From assembly GCA_021833085.1 (NCBI GenBank), contig JAKBGL010000014.1, forward strand, positions 1-15,355: a stretch of 15,355 nucleotides of DNA. Reading direction: 5' to 3'. The position numbers were made by a program, and so were the translations under genes. Below the pieces are notes generated by a model that was not told the DNA's origin, ran no database searches, and worked only from the letters and a program-made list of their open reading frames with translations. The DNA is from Actinomycetes bacterium (GTDB lineage: Bacteria; Actinomycetota; Acidimicrobiia; Acidimicrobiales; Acidimicrobiaceae). This document shows, piece after piece, positions 1 to 6,940 of this stretch. The first letter of the stretch is position 1, and each line of letters starts with the position of its first letter.

Positions 1-41
1 ATGCGCATAGCTTTTGAGTCATCCGTGATTAAAATCTCCAT
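1..41 (-). CDS. cheY: CheY-like response regulator, N-terminal fragment (runs off window)
   Basis: Only the first 13 full codons are in the window. They read MEILITDDSKAMR, which is the start of a CheY-type receiver: a hydrophobic first beta strand, then the paired acidic residues (D7, D8) that help bind Mg2+, then a Ser-Lys-x-x-Arg helix start. An AGAGG ribosome binding site lies 6 bases before the ATG, and the frame meets an in-frame TAG about 24 bases upstream of the ATG, so this start is well supported. It lies 83 bp after cheR on the same strand, as expected for a cheA-W-B-R-Y operon. A CheY would carry the phosphoryl signal from CheA to the flagellar switch. A larger receiver-fusion protein cannot be excluded because the rest is missing. 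Confidence 0.8.
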   Translation of the reverse strand, partial: MEILITDDSKAMR

Positions 42-124
42 TTTTATCCTCTTCTCAAGGGGAAGCGTCTATTTAGATTTCGGCACAATATTCAACCTCC
101 TTTACCGAGAAAGAGAAGCTCCTT

Positions 125-949
125 TTAGGAACCCGGAAGTCGATACCAGGGGCAAAACTTACCAGTCTCCCTTACAAGCTTTGTCTTTAACCCCAGAGTT
201 GACTCACTCCCTCCCAAAAACAAGGCTCCATCTTTGTTAAGTACTCGTTCAGTCCGTTGGAGAATCTGTTGTTTTACCAGCGGATCAAAGTAGATAAGCA
301 CATTGCGTAGAAAAATAACATCGAAACTTGGCAAAGAAGGCCAAGATGATGCCAGGTTCAAGGGGAAAACTTGAAGCCGACCCTTTAGGTACTCTTTCAC
401 ATGAAAGGATTCGCCCTTACGATTGAAGTGTTTAATAAGTGAAGCAGTTGGAAGTCCACGGCTAACCTCAAGCTGATTGAATACTCCGGCCTTCGTTCTT
501 TCTACCATAGCATTCGATATATCAGAGGCGTAGAGCTTCACGTTCCAGTTCCTGAGTTCAGGAAAATTATCTTCAATCATCATCGCAACCGAGTAGATCT
601 CCTGACCAGAGGAACAGGCGGCGCTCCAGATATTCAATGACGATCGAGCGCCTTTTTTTGCGATGATACGCGGTAGAGTCTCATTTGTTAGCTCGTCAAA
701 GGGTTTGGTATCACGAAAAAAGTACGTCTCGTTTGTCGTAACCGCGTCCACAATAGAGCTTGACAATTTACTGTTCGGATTCCGACGAATTGACGCCACA
801 ATTTCACTAACGTTTGCGACACCGTACTGTCTACAAAGGGGCGCCAAACGACTCTCGATTAGATACATCTTGTCGCTTCCCAGTGAGATCGCGCTATTTT
901 CGAGCACAAATCTTGCCAGATACTCAAAGTCCGCCTGATTAAGTGTCAT
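125..949 (-). CDS. cheR: Chemotaxis protein methyltransferase CheR
   Basis: CheR transfers methyl groups from S-adenosylmethionine to glutamates of chemoreceptors, raising CheA activity during adaptation. The 274-residue length is normal. Residues 1-75 form the small helical N-terminal domain; TTNETYFFRD at 71-80 is the conserved CheR signature. The SAM-binding loop WSAACSSGQEIYS is at 108-120, with D143 in YASDIS as the likely second SAM contact, and LRNVLIYF at 214-221 is the conserved C-terminal catalytic-domain strand. No C-terminal NWETF-binding extension or TPR region is present. The gene starts 15 bp after the cheB stop. Its ribosome binding site is weak (AAAGG about 13 bases upstream), suggesting translational coupling to cheB. 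CheR and CheB act as the opposing pair of the adaptation system. Confidence 0.97.
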   Translation of the reverse strand: MTLNQADFEYLARFVLENSAISLGSDKMYLIESRLAPLCRQYGVANVSEIVASIRRNPNSKLSSSIVDAVTTNETYFFRDTKPFDELTNETLPRIIAKKGARSSLNIWSAACSSGQEIYSVAMMIEDNFPELRNWNVKLYASDISNAMVERTKAGVFNQLEVSRGLPTASLIKHFNRKGESFHVKEYLKGRLQVFPLNLASSWPSLPSFDVIFLRNVLIYFDPLVKQQILQRTERVLNKDGALFLGGSESTLGLKTKLVRETGKFCPWYRLPGS

Positions 950-964
950 GAAACATTCGAGCCT

Positions 965-2248
965 TTACCGTTGCTTGTCCAACAAAGAAGCGCCTGCAAC
1001 GCGGTCCGAGTTCTTCGTACGAAAACGGATCTCCTGCGCTACTTGTTCAAGAGGAAGCTGCGCACTAGCAACTCCCGCCTTCACCACCGCACCAGGCATC
1101 CCCCATATCACCGAGGTAGGCTCGTCTTGGACGATAACACTACCACCATTTGCAACTATCGCTCGTGATCCTTCAGACCCGTCAGCACCCATCCCGGTCA
1201 GCACTACACCTAGGAGTTGTTGCTTCCAAATTGATGCCGCAGACCGAAAAAGTACGTTCGCGGAAGGTCGACAAGACTGCTCCGGTGGCCCGTCACTTAA
1301 GTGGCAAAATATACTATGCGCCCCTCGTCGTTCTACCTCAAGGTGTCTACCGCCGGGAGCTATGTAAACAACTCCTGGTCTTATACGATCTGCCTCCTCG
1401 GCAATTTTGACCTCCAGAGCTGATCTTCCATCTAAACGTTCAGCCAGCATCTCTGCGAACAACGGCGGCATGTGCTGCACAATTAAGACCGGAACTCTTA
1501 GATCTGCAGGTAACTTAGGTATCACCTCAGATAACGCCGCCGGACCGCCCGTCGAGGAGGCTATCACCACCGCTTCCGCCTTTATGGTTGACGATCTAAG
1601 AGTGCTTCCTAAACCTATAGCGTCGATAGGGGACGTCGCGATCGTCTTATTTCGTACTTCCAGATCTCCTTGCTGACGATCCCGACTACGCTCTTTGTTC
1701 TTTGCCAAAACAGTTGCTCGCACCCCCGCAAGCTTTGCGTCTGTCTCAGTCCCCTTCTCTAAAGGTCTCGGTGGTGCTCCGTATCTAGTCGCAGACGAGG
1801 CAGAGTTCGGGCGCTTCCTCCGTGAACCCAACGCCAAGATCTTCGCGACGAGATCTCGACGAGTCGCATCAGCTCCGTTTTCATTTCCTCTCGCAGAGGA
1901 TGGCTTAGTCACATAGTCAGAGGCTCCCATCGACAAAGCATCGATCGTCGCGGAAGCTCCCTTTTGGGTAGTTGCAGAAAACATTATCACAGTCTTATCT
2001 GGATCATGAGCACGAATCTTTCGTAGCGCTTCTATTCCTGATATTCCAGGCATCTCCACGTCCAAAATGATGACGTCCGGGTCATAGACCTTAGAAGCCG
2101 TTATCGCTTGATACCCATCTTCAGCTTCACCGATCACCTTTATAGATGGCTCTTGGTGGAGCCATCTATAAATCATCGATCTCACTGCTTTTGAATCATC
2201 AACTATGAGCACCCTTACCACGGAGCCAGACTCCAACCTATCCTCCAT
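965..2248 (-). CDS. cheB: Protein-glutamate methylesterase/deamidase CheB
   Basis: CheB removes methyl groups from chemoreceptors and deamidates glutamines; CheA phosphorylation activates it. Residues 11-125 are a receiver domain with the acidic pair D17-D18, phosphoacceptor D63 (ILDVEMPG), S91 and K115 (TKP). Residues 223-410 are the methylesterase domain, with catalytic Ser S232 in SSTGG, His H259 in VQHMP and Asp D356 in TGMGADG. The joining linker is about 95 residues (roughly 126-222), basic and low in complexity, longer than the short linker of enteric CheB. No ribosome binding site precedes the ATG used here. GGAGG lies inside the first codons, 5 bases before TTG codon 5 (2236-2234), so translation could start there with the receiver fold intact. 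It follows cheW after 103 bp. Confidence 0.97.
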   Translation of the reverse strand: MEDRLESGSVVRVLIVDDSKAVRSMIYRWLHQEPSIKVIGEAEDGYQAITASKVYDPDVIILDVEMPGISGIEALRKIRAHDPDKTVIMFSATTQKGASATIDALSMGASDYVTKPSSARGNENGADATRRDLVAKILALGSRRKRPNSASSATRYGAPPRPLEKGTETDAKLAGVRATVLAKNKERSRDRQQGDLEVRNKTIATSPIDAIGLGSTLRSSTIKAEAVVIASSTGGPAALSEVIPKLPADLRVPVLIVQHMPPLFAEMLAERLDGRSALEVKIAEEADRIRPGVVYIAPGGRHLEVERRGAHSIFCHLSDGPPEQSCRPSANVLFRSAASIWKQQLLGVVLTGMGADGSEGSRAIVANGGSVIVQDEPTSVIWGMPGAVVKAGVASAQLPLEQVAQEIRFRTKNSDRVAGASLLDKQR

Positions 2249-2351
2249 AACTAAGTCGTATAAAAAGAGTCACTAGAGAAAGACCTACGCTAAAGATCTC
2301 TCATGGAACAACAGATGATCATTCACTGAACGCAGCAAATCAATCGAGCCC
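2249..2351. other. Intergenic gap between cheW and cheB
   Basis: This 103-bp gap is the longest break inside the chemotaxis operon. I see no convincing terminator hairpin and no strong promoter reading toward cheB. A TATAC stretch about 10 bp before the cheB ATG has no good -35 partner, and there is no ribosome binding site for that ATG. Short self-complementary pieces (for example ATGATCAT at about 2318-2325) are too small to call. The simplest reading is that cheB is transcribed through from cheA-cheW. Confidence 0.4.
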
Positions 2352-2801
2352 TCATAAAAAGGTGCCAACCTGGATCGCAGTCTCTAAGTTAAGCAGCAGA
2401 AGCAGGGATCCATCTAATTTGAAGACTCCGTCCAAGAGTGCCTTGTACGATGGTTCAAGCGTTTCAGGTACTTCTTCAAATGATTCTGCGTCGACAGTGA
2501 TTACATCACCTATCTCATCTACTAGTAACGATATTGCACCATCAGAGTTCGAGATAACGATGTTCATTGGAGGCTTAGGGTAGTTAGGGTCTAACCCGAA
2601 TTGCCGTCGGAGGTTGAGGGCTGTAACTATCTGTCCTCTCAGATTGACTAGACCACTAACGCAAGGATCAGCAAGTGGAACAGGAGTCATTACTTGAGTG
2701 CGAATCACCTCTTGGACCGTACCTACTGATATCCCCAAGAAAAGGTCTCCTAAGTGAAAGCTACAGTACTGCAAACTCTCGCCCGTAATAGTATTCGTCA
2801 T
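2352..2801 (-). CDS. cheW: Chemotaxis coupling protein CheW
   Basis: CheW is the adaptor that links chemoreceptors to CheA in the membrane-associated signalling array. The 149 residues form a single CheW domain: strand YCSFHLGDLFLGI at 12-24, VQEVIR at 29-34, the PVPLADPCVSGLVNLRGQIV segment at 40-59 that carries the receptor- and CheA-facing surface, and a second subdomain from about 80 to 145 ending in LLLLNLE. Its ATG overlaps the cheA stop as ATGA, so translation is probably coupled, and a 1:1 supply with CheA is the expected result. It is distinct from the two CheW-like domains carried by the neighbouring CheA. Nothing is truncated. Confidence 0.96.
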   Translation of the reverse strand: MTNTITGESLQYCSFHLGDLFLGISVGTVQEVIRTQVMTPVPLADPCVSGLVNLRGQIVTALNLRRQFGLDPNYPKPPMNIVISNSDGAISLLVDEIGDVITVDAESFEEVPETLEPSYKALLDGVFKLDGSLLLLLNLETAIQVGTFL

Positions 2802-5086
2802 ACGCCTATCCCTTCATAAGACGATAAAAAGCATTCAACTATGACCGAGAGATCGACTATCTCAGTCACCTTTTGAGCGATAACAGCAGATCCGAGTACA
2901 CCCAGTCGAGCCGTATGAGGATCGATCTTGAGCGATACTTCCGTAATATCTAAAATGGCATCGACTACCACTCCGACGCTTCTCGAACCGACACTATGGA
3001 CTACCACTTGATAGGTTGACTGTCCCTCATCTGAAGAGGGGACAGAACCTAACGCAGATGAGAGCCAAAGCAGAGGCATAATAGCGCCTCGGTACTGAAC
3101 CACGGGCGCACCCCCAGCCCATTCGACATCTCCAACGTCGAATTCTTCGAGACGATCTATGCTTTCGAGCGATATTGCAAGCCTTGAGTTATCTCCAGCC
3201 TTTACCACAAGCAGGGTTTTAGAATCGTGTCCGCTATCTTCCTCCGAGCCATTTTCTTTAGGGCCGACGCCGTGAGACTCGCTTCCATCTAAGGCACCAG
3301 CACTCGACACTCCACCCACATCGAGTATGAGCGCCACCCGACCATCTCCCATGATGGTTGCACCCGAAAAGACTCCAACGTCTTTCACCTGTTTACCAAG
3401 TGGCTTTACCACTATCTCTTGAGTGTCAACGACTCCATCAACAGATATACCAAAGGGACCATGCTCACCTTGGACAACAACGACGTTTATGGAGTCGAGT
3501 AGGTGGACGTCATTTGCTGAACGAGCCTTTAGGAGGCTGCCAAGATCAACCAGCGGAACAAGTTTGCCACGAAGGCGCAGAACGGCTCTTCCATCTATCA
3601 CTGCGACTGACTTCGCTATTTGTTCCTCGTCTAACCTAATGAGTTCAACCAGAGAGGTCTGAGCGATAGCGTAGCGTTCGCCAGAGCAGCTAACTATGAG
3701 CGCTGGAACGATAGCTAGTGTGAGCGGAATTTTGATCTTAAATGTTGTCCCTCGTGCAGGGACAGAAATCACATCGATGCTCCCACCGATCTTTTCGATG
3801 TTAGTTTTTACCACGTCCATTCCGACACCACGACCCGAAACGTTCGTAACTGCCTCAGCGGTCGAAAACCCGGGAGCAAATATTAACGCGGTGGTCTCTC
3901 TATCTGTCAATCTAGCTGCTAGATCAGGTGCTATTAGACCTTTCTCCACCGCCTTAGCTCGAATCCGTTCAGGATCAATCCCAGAGCCGTCGTCGGTAAT
4001 CTCTATATTGACGTAACCGCTTTCATGGTAAGCTGAGATCTTCAGCACGCCACTTTCTCTCTTGCCCAGCAATCTCCTCTGTTCTGGTACTTCAATTCCA
4101 TGATCAACGGAGTTTCTAATCAGATGTGTAAGAGGATCCTTTATGGCCTCTATAATCGTCCGATCTAGTTCTGTCTCCTTCCCCTCAAACTCTAAGTCAA
4201 CCTTTTTCCCACAAGAGATAGCCAGATCTCGAACCACTCTTGGGAACTTGGTCAGGACCGTACCAATAGGCTGCATCCTCGTCTTCATCACGTTTTCTTG
4301 AAGCTCAGAGGTGATTAGGTTTAGTCTCTGTGTAGTAGCCGATAAAGTCGACGAGCTATCAGTTGACGTGTATTGGAGTATCTGATTACGCGCAAGGACG
4401 AGTTCCCCTACTAGGTCCATAAGGTTGTCGAGCAGGGACACATCCACACGCACTGACGAGTCTGAGATGGAGTTTTTGACCTCTGTTGGAGGATTCTTCG
4501 GCTCATTAGAAGGCGAACTCGCCTTTGGTTCAATTGAAGGCTCTTTTACGACTGGAGTCGCCGGCTCTTCGACATCACTCTTTGAAGTACTCGTCTCGGG
4601 TTCATCAGAAAAGACAAACGCATTCGCGGACACGGATTTGGTTCGAACGGCTTTTCGTGTTCTAGTTTTCGGAGCGGAAGTGCCATCCACTAGACCTTGA
4701 AGCTTTGCAATGAGCTCAAAGTGCTCTTCCGTTCCCTCGGTTCCGGTAGATGAGATTTGCGCTAAGTAACCTCTTACCGAGTCCACCATCTCTAACAAGG
4801 CGTCGGTTTTCTCCGCATCTAAGCTGTATGTTTCATCCCTAATCTTCGATAGGAGGTTCTCGCCAACGTGTGCCACGGCTTCCAGTCGAGTAAAGCCTAA
4901 GAATCCGCATGTACCCTTGATTGTATGGATAGTTCTAAAGATCGACGAGATTCGATCCTTGTCCGAAGGATCAGTCTCAAGTGCTACCAAATCTTGATCA
5001 AGCCGATCCAAGTTTTCGTTGGATTCAATAAGAAACTCTACAACTTCTTCCGGTACATCAACTCTCTCGTTATCAGTATCCGACAT
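2798..5086 (-). CDS. cheA: Chemotaxis histidine kinase CheA with two C-terminal CheW-like domains
   Basis: CheA autophosphorylates on its Hpt histidine in response to receptors and passes the phosphate to CheY and CheB. The Hpt (P1) domain spans about 14-115 with phospho-acceptor H54 in RTIHTIKGTCGFLGF. Residues 130-212 are a Ser/Pro/Glu/Lys-rich linker, with no recognisable P2 CheY-binding fold. The dimerisation segment (about 213-275) begins RVDVSLLDNLMDLVGELVLARN. The ATP-binding domain shows the N box HLIRNSVDHGIE (321-332), DDGSGID (365-371) and GFST...SGRGVGMD (406-424). Two CheW-like domains follow, at about 455-592 and 622-755, separated by an acidic Ser/Gly linker. The ATG is preceded by a modest purine-rich AGAGAG. 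It is the first gene of the operon. Confidence 0.98.
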   Translation of the reverse strand: MSDTDNERVDVPEEVVEFLIESNENLDRLDQDLVALETDPSDKDRISSIFRTIHTIKGTCGFLGFTRLEAVAHVGENLLSKIRDETYSLDAEKTDALLEMVDSVRGYLAQISSTGTEGTEEHFELIAKLQGLVDGTSAPKTRTRKAVRTKSVSANAFVFSDEPETSTSKSDVEEPATPVVKEPSIEPKASSPSNEPKNPPTEVKNSISDSSVRVDVSLLDNLMDLVGELVLARNQILQYTSTDSSSTLSATTQRLNLITSELQENVMKTRMQPIGTVLTKFPRVVRDLAISCGKKVDLEFEGKETELDRTIIEAIKDPLTHLIRNSVDHGIEVPEQRRLLGKRESGVLKISAYHESGYVNIEITDDGSGIDPERIRAKAVEKGLIAPDLAARLTDRETTALIFAPGFSTAEAVTNVSGRGVGMDVVKTNIEKIGGSIDVISVPARGTTFKIKIPLTLAIVPALIVSCSGERYAIAQTSLVELIRLDEEQIAKSVAVIDGRAVLRLRGKLVPLVDLGSLLKARSANDVHLLDSINVVVVQGEHGPFGISVDGVVDTQEIVVKPLGKQVKDVGVFSGATIMGDGRVALILDVGGVSSAGALDGSESHGVGPKENGSEEDSGHDSKTLLVVKAGDNSRLAISLESIDRLEEFDVGDVEWAGGAPVVQYRGAIMPLLWLSSALGSVPSSDEGQSTYQVVVHSVGSRSVGVVVDAILDITEVSLKIDPHTARLGVLGSAVIAQKVTEIVDLSVIVECFLSSYEGIGV

Positions 5087-5129
5087 AACACAACTCTCTT
5101 TTTAGGCGGTCGTTGAAAGACATATTTTT

Positions 5130-5156
5130 GTGTCGGCAAATTCGAAAATATCTAAA
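5130..5156 (-). promoter_or_regulatory. Sigma-28 (FliA/SigD)-like promoter for the che operon
   Basis: On the minus strand TTTAGATA (5156-5149), 11 bases and GCCGACAC (5137-5130) resemble the flagellar sigma-28 pattern TAAAGTTT-N11-GCCGATAA. The -10 element matches at 6 of 8 positions, including the whole GCCGA core; the -35 element matches at only 4 of 8. It lies about 43 bp upstream of the cheA ATG. Sigma-28 control of late chemotaxis genes is common in flagellated bacteria. The call rests on sequence resemblance only. Confidence 0.45.
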
Positions 5157-5200
5157 GCAATACCTAGTACACTAAGTCTTACAAACCTGTCTTTTGACAG

Positions 5201-5228
5201 CGCATAATGGTTACGTAACCACTATGCG
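5201..5228. promoter_or_regulatory. 28-bp near-perfect palindrome, likely operator
   Basis: The two halves pair at 13 of 14 positions about the centre 5214/5215; the single mismatch is between 5207 and 5222. The core TGGTTACGTAACCA is perfect. Because the two arms meet without a loop, it fits a binding site for a dimeric transcription factor better than an RNA hairpin. It lies upstream of the csrA promoter and about 45 bp behind the cheA promoter, so one regulator could act on both. I do not recognise the regulator. Confidence 0.6.
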
Positions 5229-5242
5229 AGCGAGATTTATCT

Positions 5243-5271
5243 TTGTAAGGGCTACCGTGGTAGCATATAGT
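5243..5271 (+). promoter_or_regulatory. Sigma-70-like promoter for csrA
   Basis: TTGTAA (5243-5248) and TATAGT (5266-5271) are spaced by 17 bp; the -35 matches TTGACA at 4 of 6 and the -10 matches TATAAT at 5 of 6. Expected transcription start is near 5278, giving a leader of about 18 bases that contains only the ribosome binding site. Confidence 0.55.
5251..5264. promoter_or_regulatory. 14-bp palindrome in the csrA promoter spacer
   Basis: GCTACC, two bases, then GGTAGC form a perfect 6-bp inverted repeat. It sits between the proposed -35 and -10 of the csrA promoter, the position where a bound repressor would block RNA polymerase. It differs in sequence from the larger palindrome 22 bp upstream. 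If an upstream promoter were used instead, it could form a small RNA hairpin. Confidence 0.4.
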
Positions 5272-5296
5272 GCCTTAGCGGGCGCAAGGAGGCGCA

Positions 5297-5518
5297 GTGT
5301 TAGTTCTAACCCGACGGGCTAATCAGTCAATCGTAATTGGGAAAGATATAGTCGTAACTATCTTAGACGTGCATCGAGATCAAGTAAGAATAGGAATAGA
5401 AGCCCCTCGAGAGGTGGATGTCCACCGTCAAGAAGTCTTTAAGGCCTTAGAAAAAGCAAACCAAGAAGCTGCCGTCGACATTAACGAACTAGATATCGAA
5501 GATAAGGAAACGCCTTAG
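5297..5518 (+). CDS. csrA: Carbon storage / translational regulator CsrA
   Basis: CsrA is a small dimeric RNA-binding protein that blocks translation by binding GGA motifs near ribosome binding sites; in Gram-positive flagellates its main known target is flagellin mRNA. The protein is 73 residues. It opens with the canonical MLVLTRR strand (L4 and R6 region), and VRIGIEAPREVDVHRQE at 30-46 holds the second RNA-binding edge, ending at R44, the residue essential in E. coli CsrA. The C-terminus is acidic. The start is GTG, fixed by AAGGAGG at 5286-5292 with a 4-base spacer. The gene is alone on the plus strand and converges on fliW, its protein antagonist, with 15 bp between stop codons. Confidence 0.97.
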   Translation: MLVLTRRANQSIVIGKDIVVTILDVHRDQVRIGIEAPREVDVHRQEVFKALEKANQEAAVDINELDIEDKETP

Positions 5519-5533
5519 TATCAAAATATATAT

Positions 5534-6016
5534 CTAGCTTCTCGATGTGTCCTTAAATGGAACTGAAAGCTTATGGTCCATCACGAACTCCGGATTTCCT
5601 TGCGGAACCTGGAAGCCCAACATATTATCTAAGTTAATAACCAAAGGTGCCGCGAGGTTCGCTCTAGGTAAATTATCTTTTTGGTCTAAAGACGCAATTA
5701 TCAATACAAGCACGTTCGCAACACCGTTTTCGAGACCCAGTAGACCTTGGTGGAGGTCATCTATATCTACAACGTAATCCTCAACCACGGCCGAGGGTTG
5801 CACTACTACAAAGACCGGATAGTCAGAACCTAGATTCTTAAGCGCAAGATAGGGTCCAAACTCGACGCCCAACGGTAAGAGTTGAAAGCTTCTAACGTCT
5901 GGATAACCCGGTATGCCAATTGGGAAGGAGAACACCAAGTCTCGCGGTCCAATATCGCTTTTTAATTGACTTTCCTCACGCATTGTAGCTACGTTTCGAG
6001 CTGTTAATTCAGCCAC
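5534..6016 (-). CDS. fliW: Flagellar assembly factor FliW (CsrA antagonist)
   Basis: FliW binds CsrA and is displaced by flagellin, relieving CsrA repression when flagellin is low in the cytoplasm. The 160-residue protein shows FliW hallmarks: FSFPIGIPGYPDVRSF at 29-44, the LALKNLGSDYPVFVVVQP strand pair at 57-74, and NLPRANLAAPLVINLDN at 115-131, matching the conserved NL-x-x-PI-hydrophobic-IN motif. The start is GTG, preceded by AGGAGG with about 4 bases of spacing. It is the last gene of the flgN-flgK-flgL-fliW run, 34 bp after flgL. FliW proteins are commonly 130-155 residues; here about 20 polar residues precede the domain, and an in-frame ATG at codon 12 is an alternative start. Confidence 0.94.
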   Translation of the reverse strand: MAELTARNVATMREESQLKSDIGPRDLVFSFPIGIPGYPDVRSFQLLPLGVEFGPYLALKNLGSDYPVFVVVQPSAVVEDYVVDIDDLHQGLLGLENGVANVLVLIIASLDQKDNLPRANLAAPLVINLDNMLGFQVPQGNPEFVMDHKLSVPFKDTSRS

Positions 6017-6050
6017 ACTTCCTCCTGATGTCTAAAGTTGGACCTTACAC

Positions 6051-6938
6051 TTATATGTACTTTGCTAAAGTCGGCTGCACTGCCTGAGAGACGACTTGCA
6101 AAGCAATCTGATAGTTTGATAACTGTTGGCTATATTGCGTTGTCAGTTGGGGGTAATTGATATTTTGTAAGTTCCCATACTGAGTTTGCACATTTTGTAG
6201 AGACTGAATCGCTTGATTCTGCATAAATTGCAACTCCTGAACATACTCCCCTTGAGTCGCCGCAGCCGAGGTTACCTGATTGAAAGATGCATCAAAGCTC
6301 TTAAGGTCGCTCTGATAGACAGCTGAATAGTTTCCAGACTGTAGATCTGTAATCGCTTGTTTAAGGACCGTAAACACATTTGTTGGAGATCCACTCTGGC
6401 CAAACGGAGCGGTAACCACAGTCGGAGCTTGAAAACCTGGTCCAACAGTAGTAGATGGAGACGGGCCAGCTCCGAGGTAGTTTCCCGACGCGTCGTATGC
6501 GCTTTGAGACCCAGAAGTACCAGCAAAGATAGCGTTTCCCATATATGCCGTATTGGCCATGCCCAATAAAGTATTGTAATCTGATTGGAGCGAGGCGATT
6601 AAACCTGACGCCGACCCCGGGGTGACGGCCGAACTGCCGGCTTGCAACAGAGTCGTTCTCGCACTTTGAAGCACGCTAACAGCATCGTTTAAAGTACCGT
6701 TAGCCATCTGCGCAACCGTTAGTCCGCTCTGGGCGTTCGTTTGATATTGAGTGAAACGAACCTGCTGGGATGCTACGTTCATAACGGCCACAACTCCAGC
6801 GGGATTGTCCGATGGTTGAGTAATATTCTGGCCGATCGTCAACTGATTCTGCAACACCTGCAGTTGACTTTGATCCAAGTTCAAGTTGGTGCTTGACATA
6901 AGAGAAATAGCTGACTGGGTAAGTGGAAGTGTATACAC
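6051..6938 (-). CDS. flgL: Flagellar hook-filament junction protein FlgL (HAP3)
   Basis: FlgL forms the layer between FlgK and the flagellin filament. The 295 residues have flagellin-family ends: the N-terminal coiled segment LQVLQNQLTIGQNITQPSDNPAG (about 27-48), where PSDNP corresponds to the conserved PSDDP of FlgL and flagellin, and a C-terminal helix of about 60 residues (236-295) rich in Gln. The middle third is Gly/Ser/Ala-rich. Only about 15 charged residues are present (3 Lys, 2 Arg, 8 Asp, 2 Glu by my count), and Gln is very common, as in the preceding FlgK. The GTG start lies 2 bp after the flgK stop and has only a weak GGCGG upstream, suggesting translational coupling. Export would be through the flagellar apparatus, so no signal peptide is expected. 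Confidence 0.91.
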   Translation of the reverse strand: MYTLPLTQSAISLMSSTNLNLDQSQLQVLQNQLTIGQNITQPSDNPAGVVAVMNVASQQVRFTQYQTNAQSGLTVAQMANGTLNDAVSVLQSARTTLLQAGSSAVTPGSASGLIASLQSDYNTLLGMANTAYMGNAIFAGTSGSQSAYDASGNYLGAGPSPSTTVGPGFQAPTVVTAPFGQSGSPTNVFTVLKQAITDLQSGNYSAVYQSDLKSFDASFNQVTSAAATQGEYVQELQFMQNQAIQSLQNVQTQYGNLQNINYPQLTTQYSQQLSNYQIALQVVSQAVQPTLAKYI

Positions 6939-6940
6939 AG

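Larger units (their letters stand above)
5087..5296. promoter_or_regulatory. Divergent control region between cheA and csrA
   Basis: This 210-bp region separates the minus-strand chemotaxis operon from plus-strand csrA. It holds a sigma-28-like promoter toward cheA (5130-5156), a long near-perfect palindrome (5201-5228), a sigma-70-like promoter toward csrA (5243-5271) with a second palindrome in its spacer (5251-5264), and a strong csrA ribosome binding site (5286-5292). An isolated TTGACA at 5194-5199 has no matching -10 at 16-18 bp. No ORF worth reporting lies here. Confidence 0.7.

Noticed and set aside
61..120. A strong AAAGGAGG on the minus strand between cheR and cheY, followed by a TTG/GTG-initiated reading frame.
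   Set aside because: The frame closes after at most 8 codons, and the cheY ATG has its own ribosome binding site further downstream. It may be a chance purine run or a leftover; no gene is supported.
5194..5225. Consensus TTGACA followed by CACTAT as a promoter for csrA.
   Set aside because: The spacing is 20 bp and the hexamer is poor; TTGTAA-N17-TATAGT downstream fits better. TTGACA remains a possible part of the operator region.
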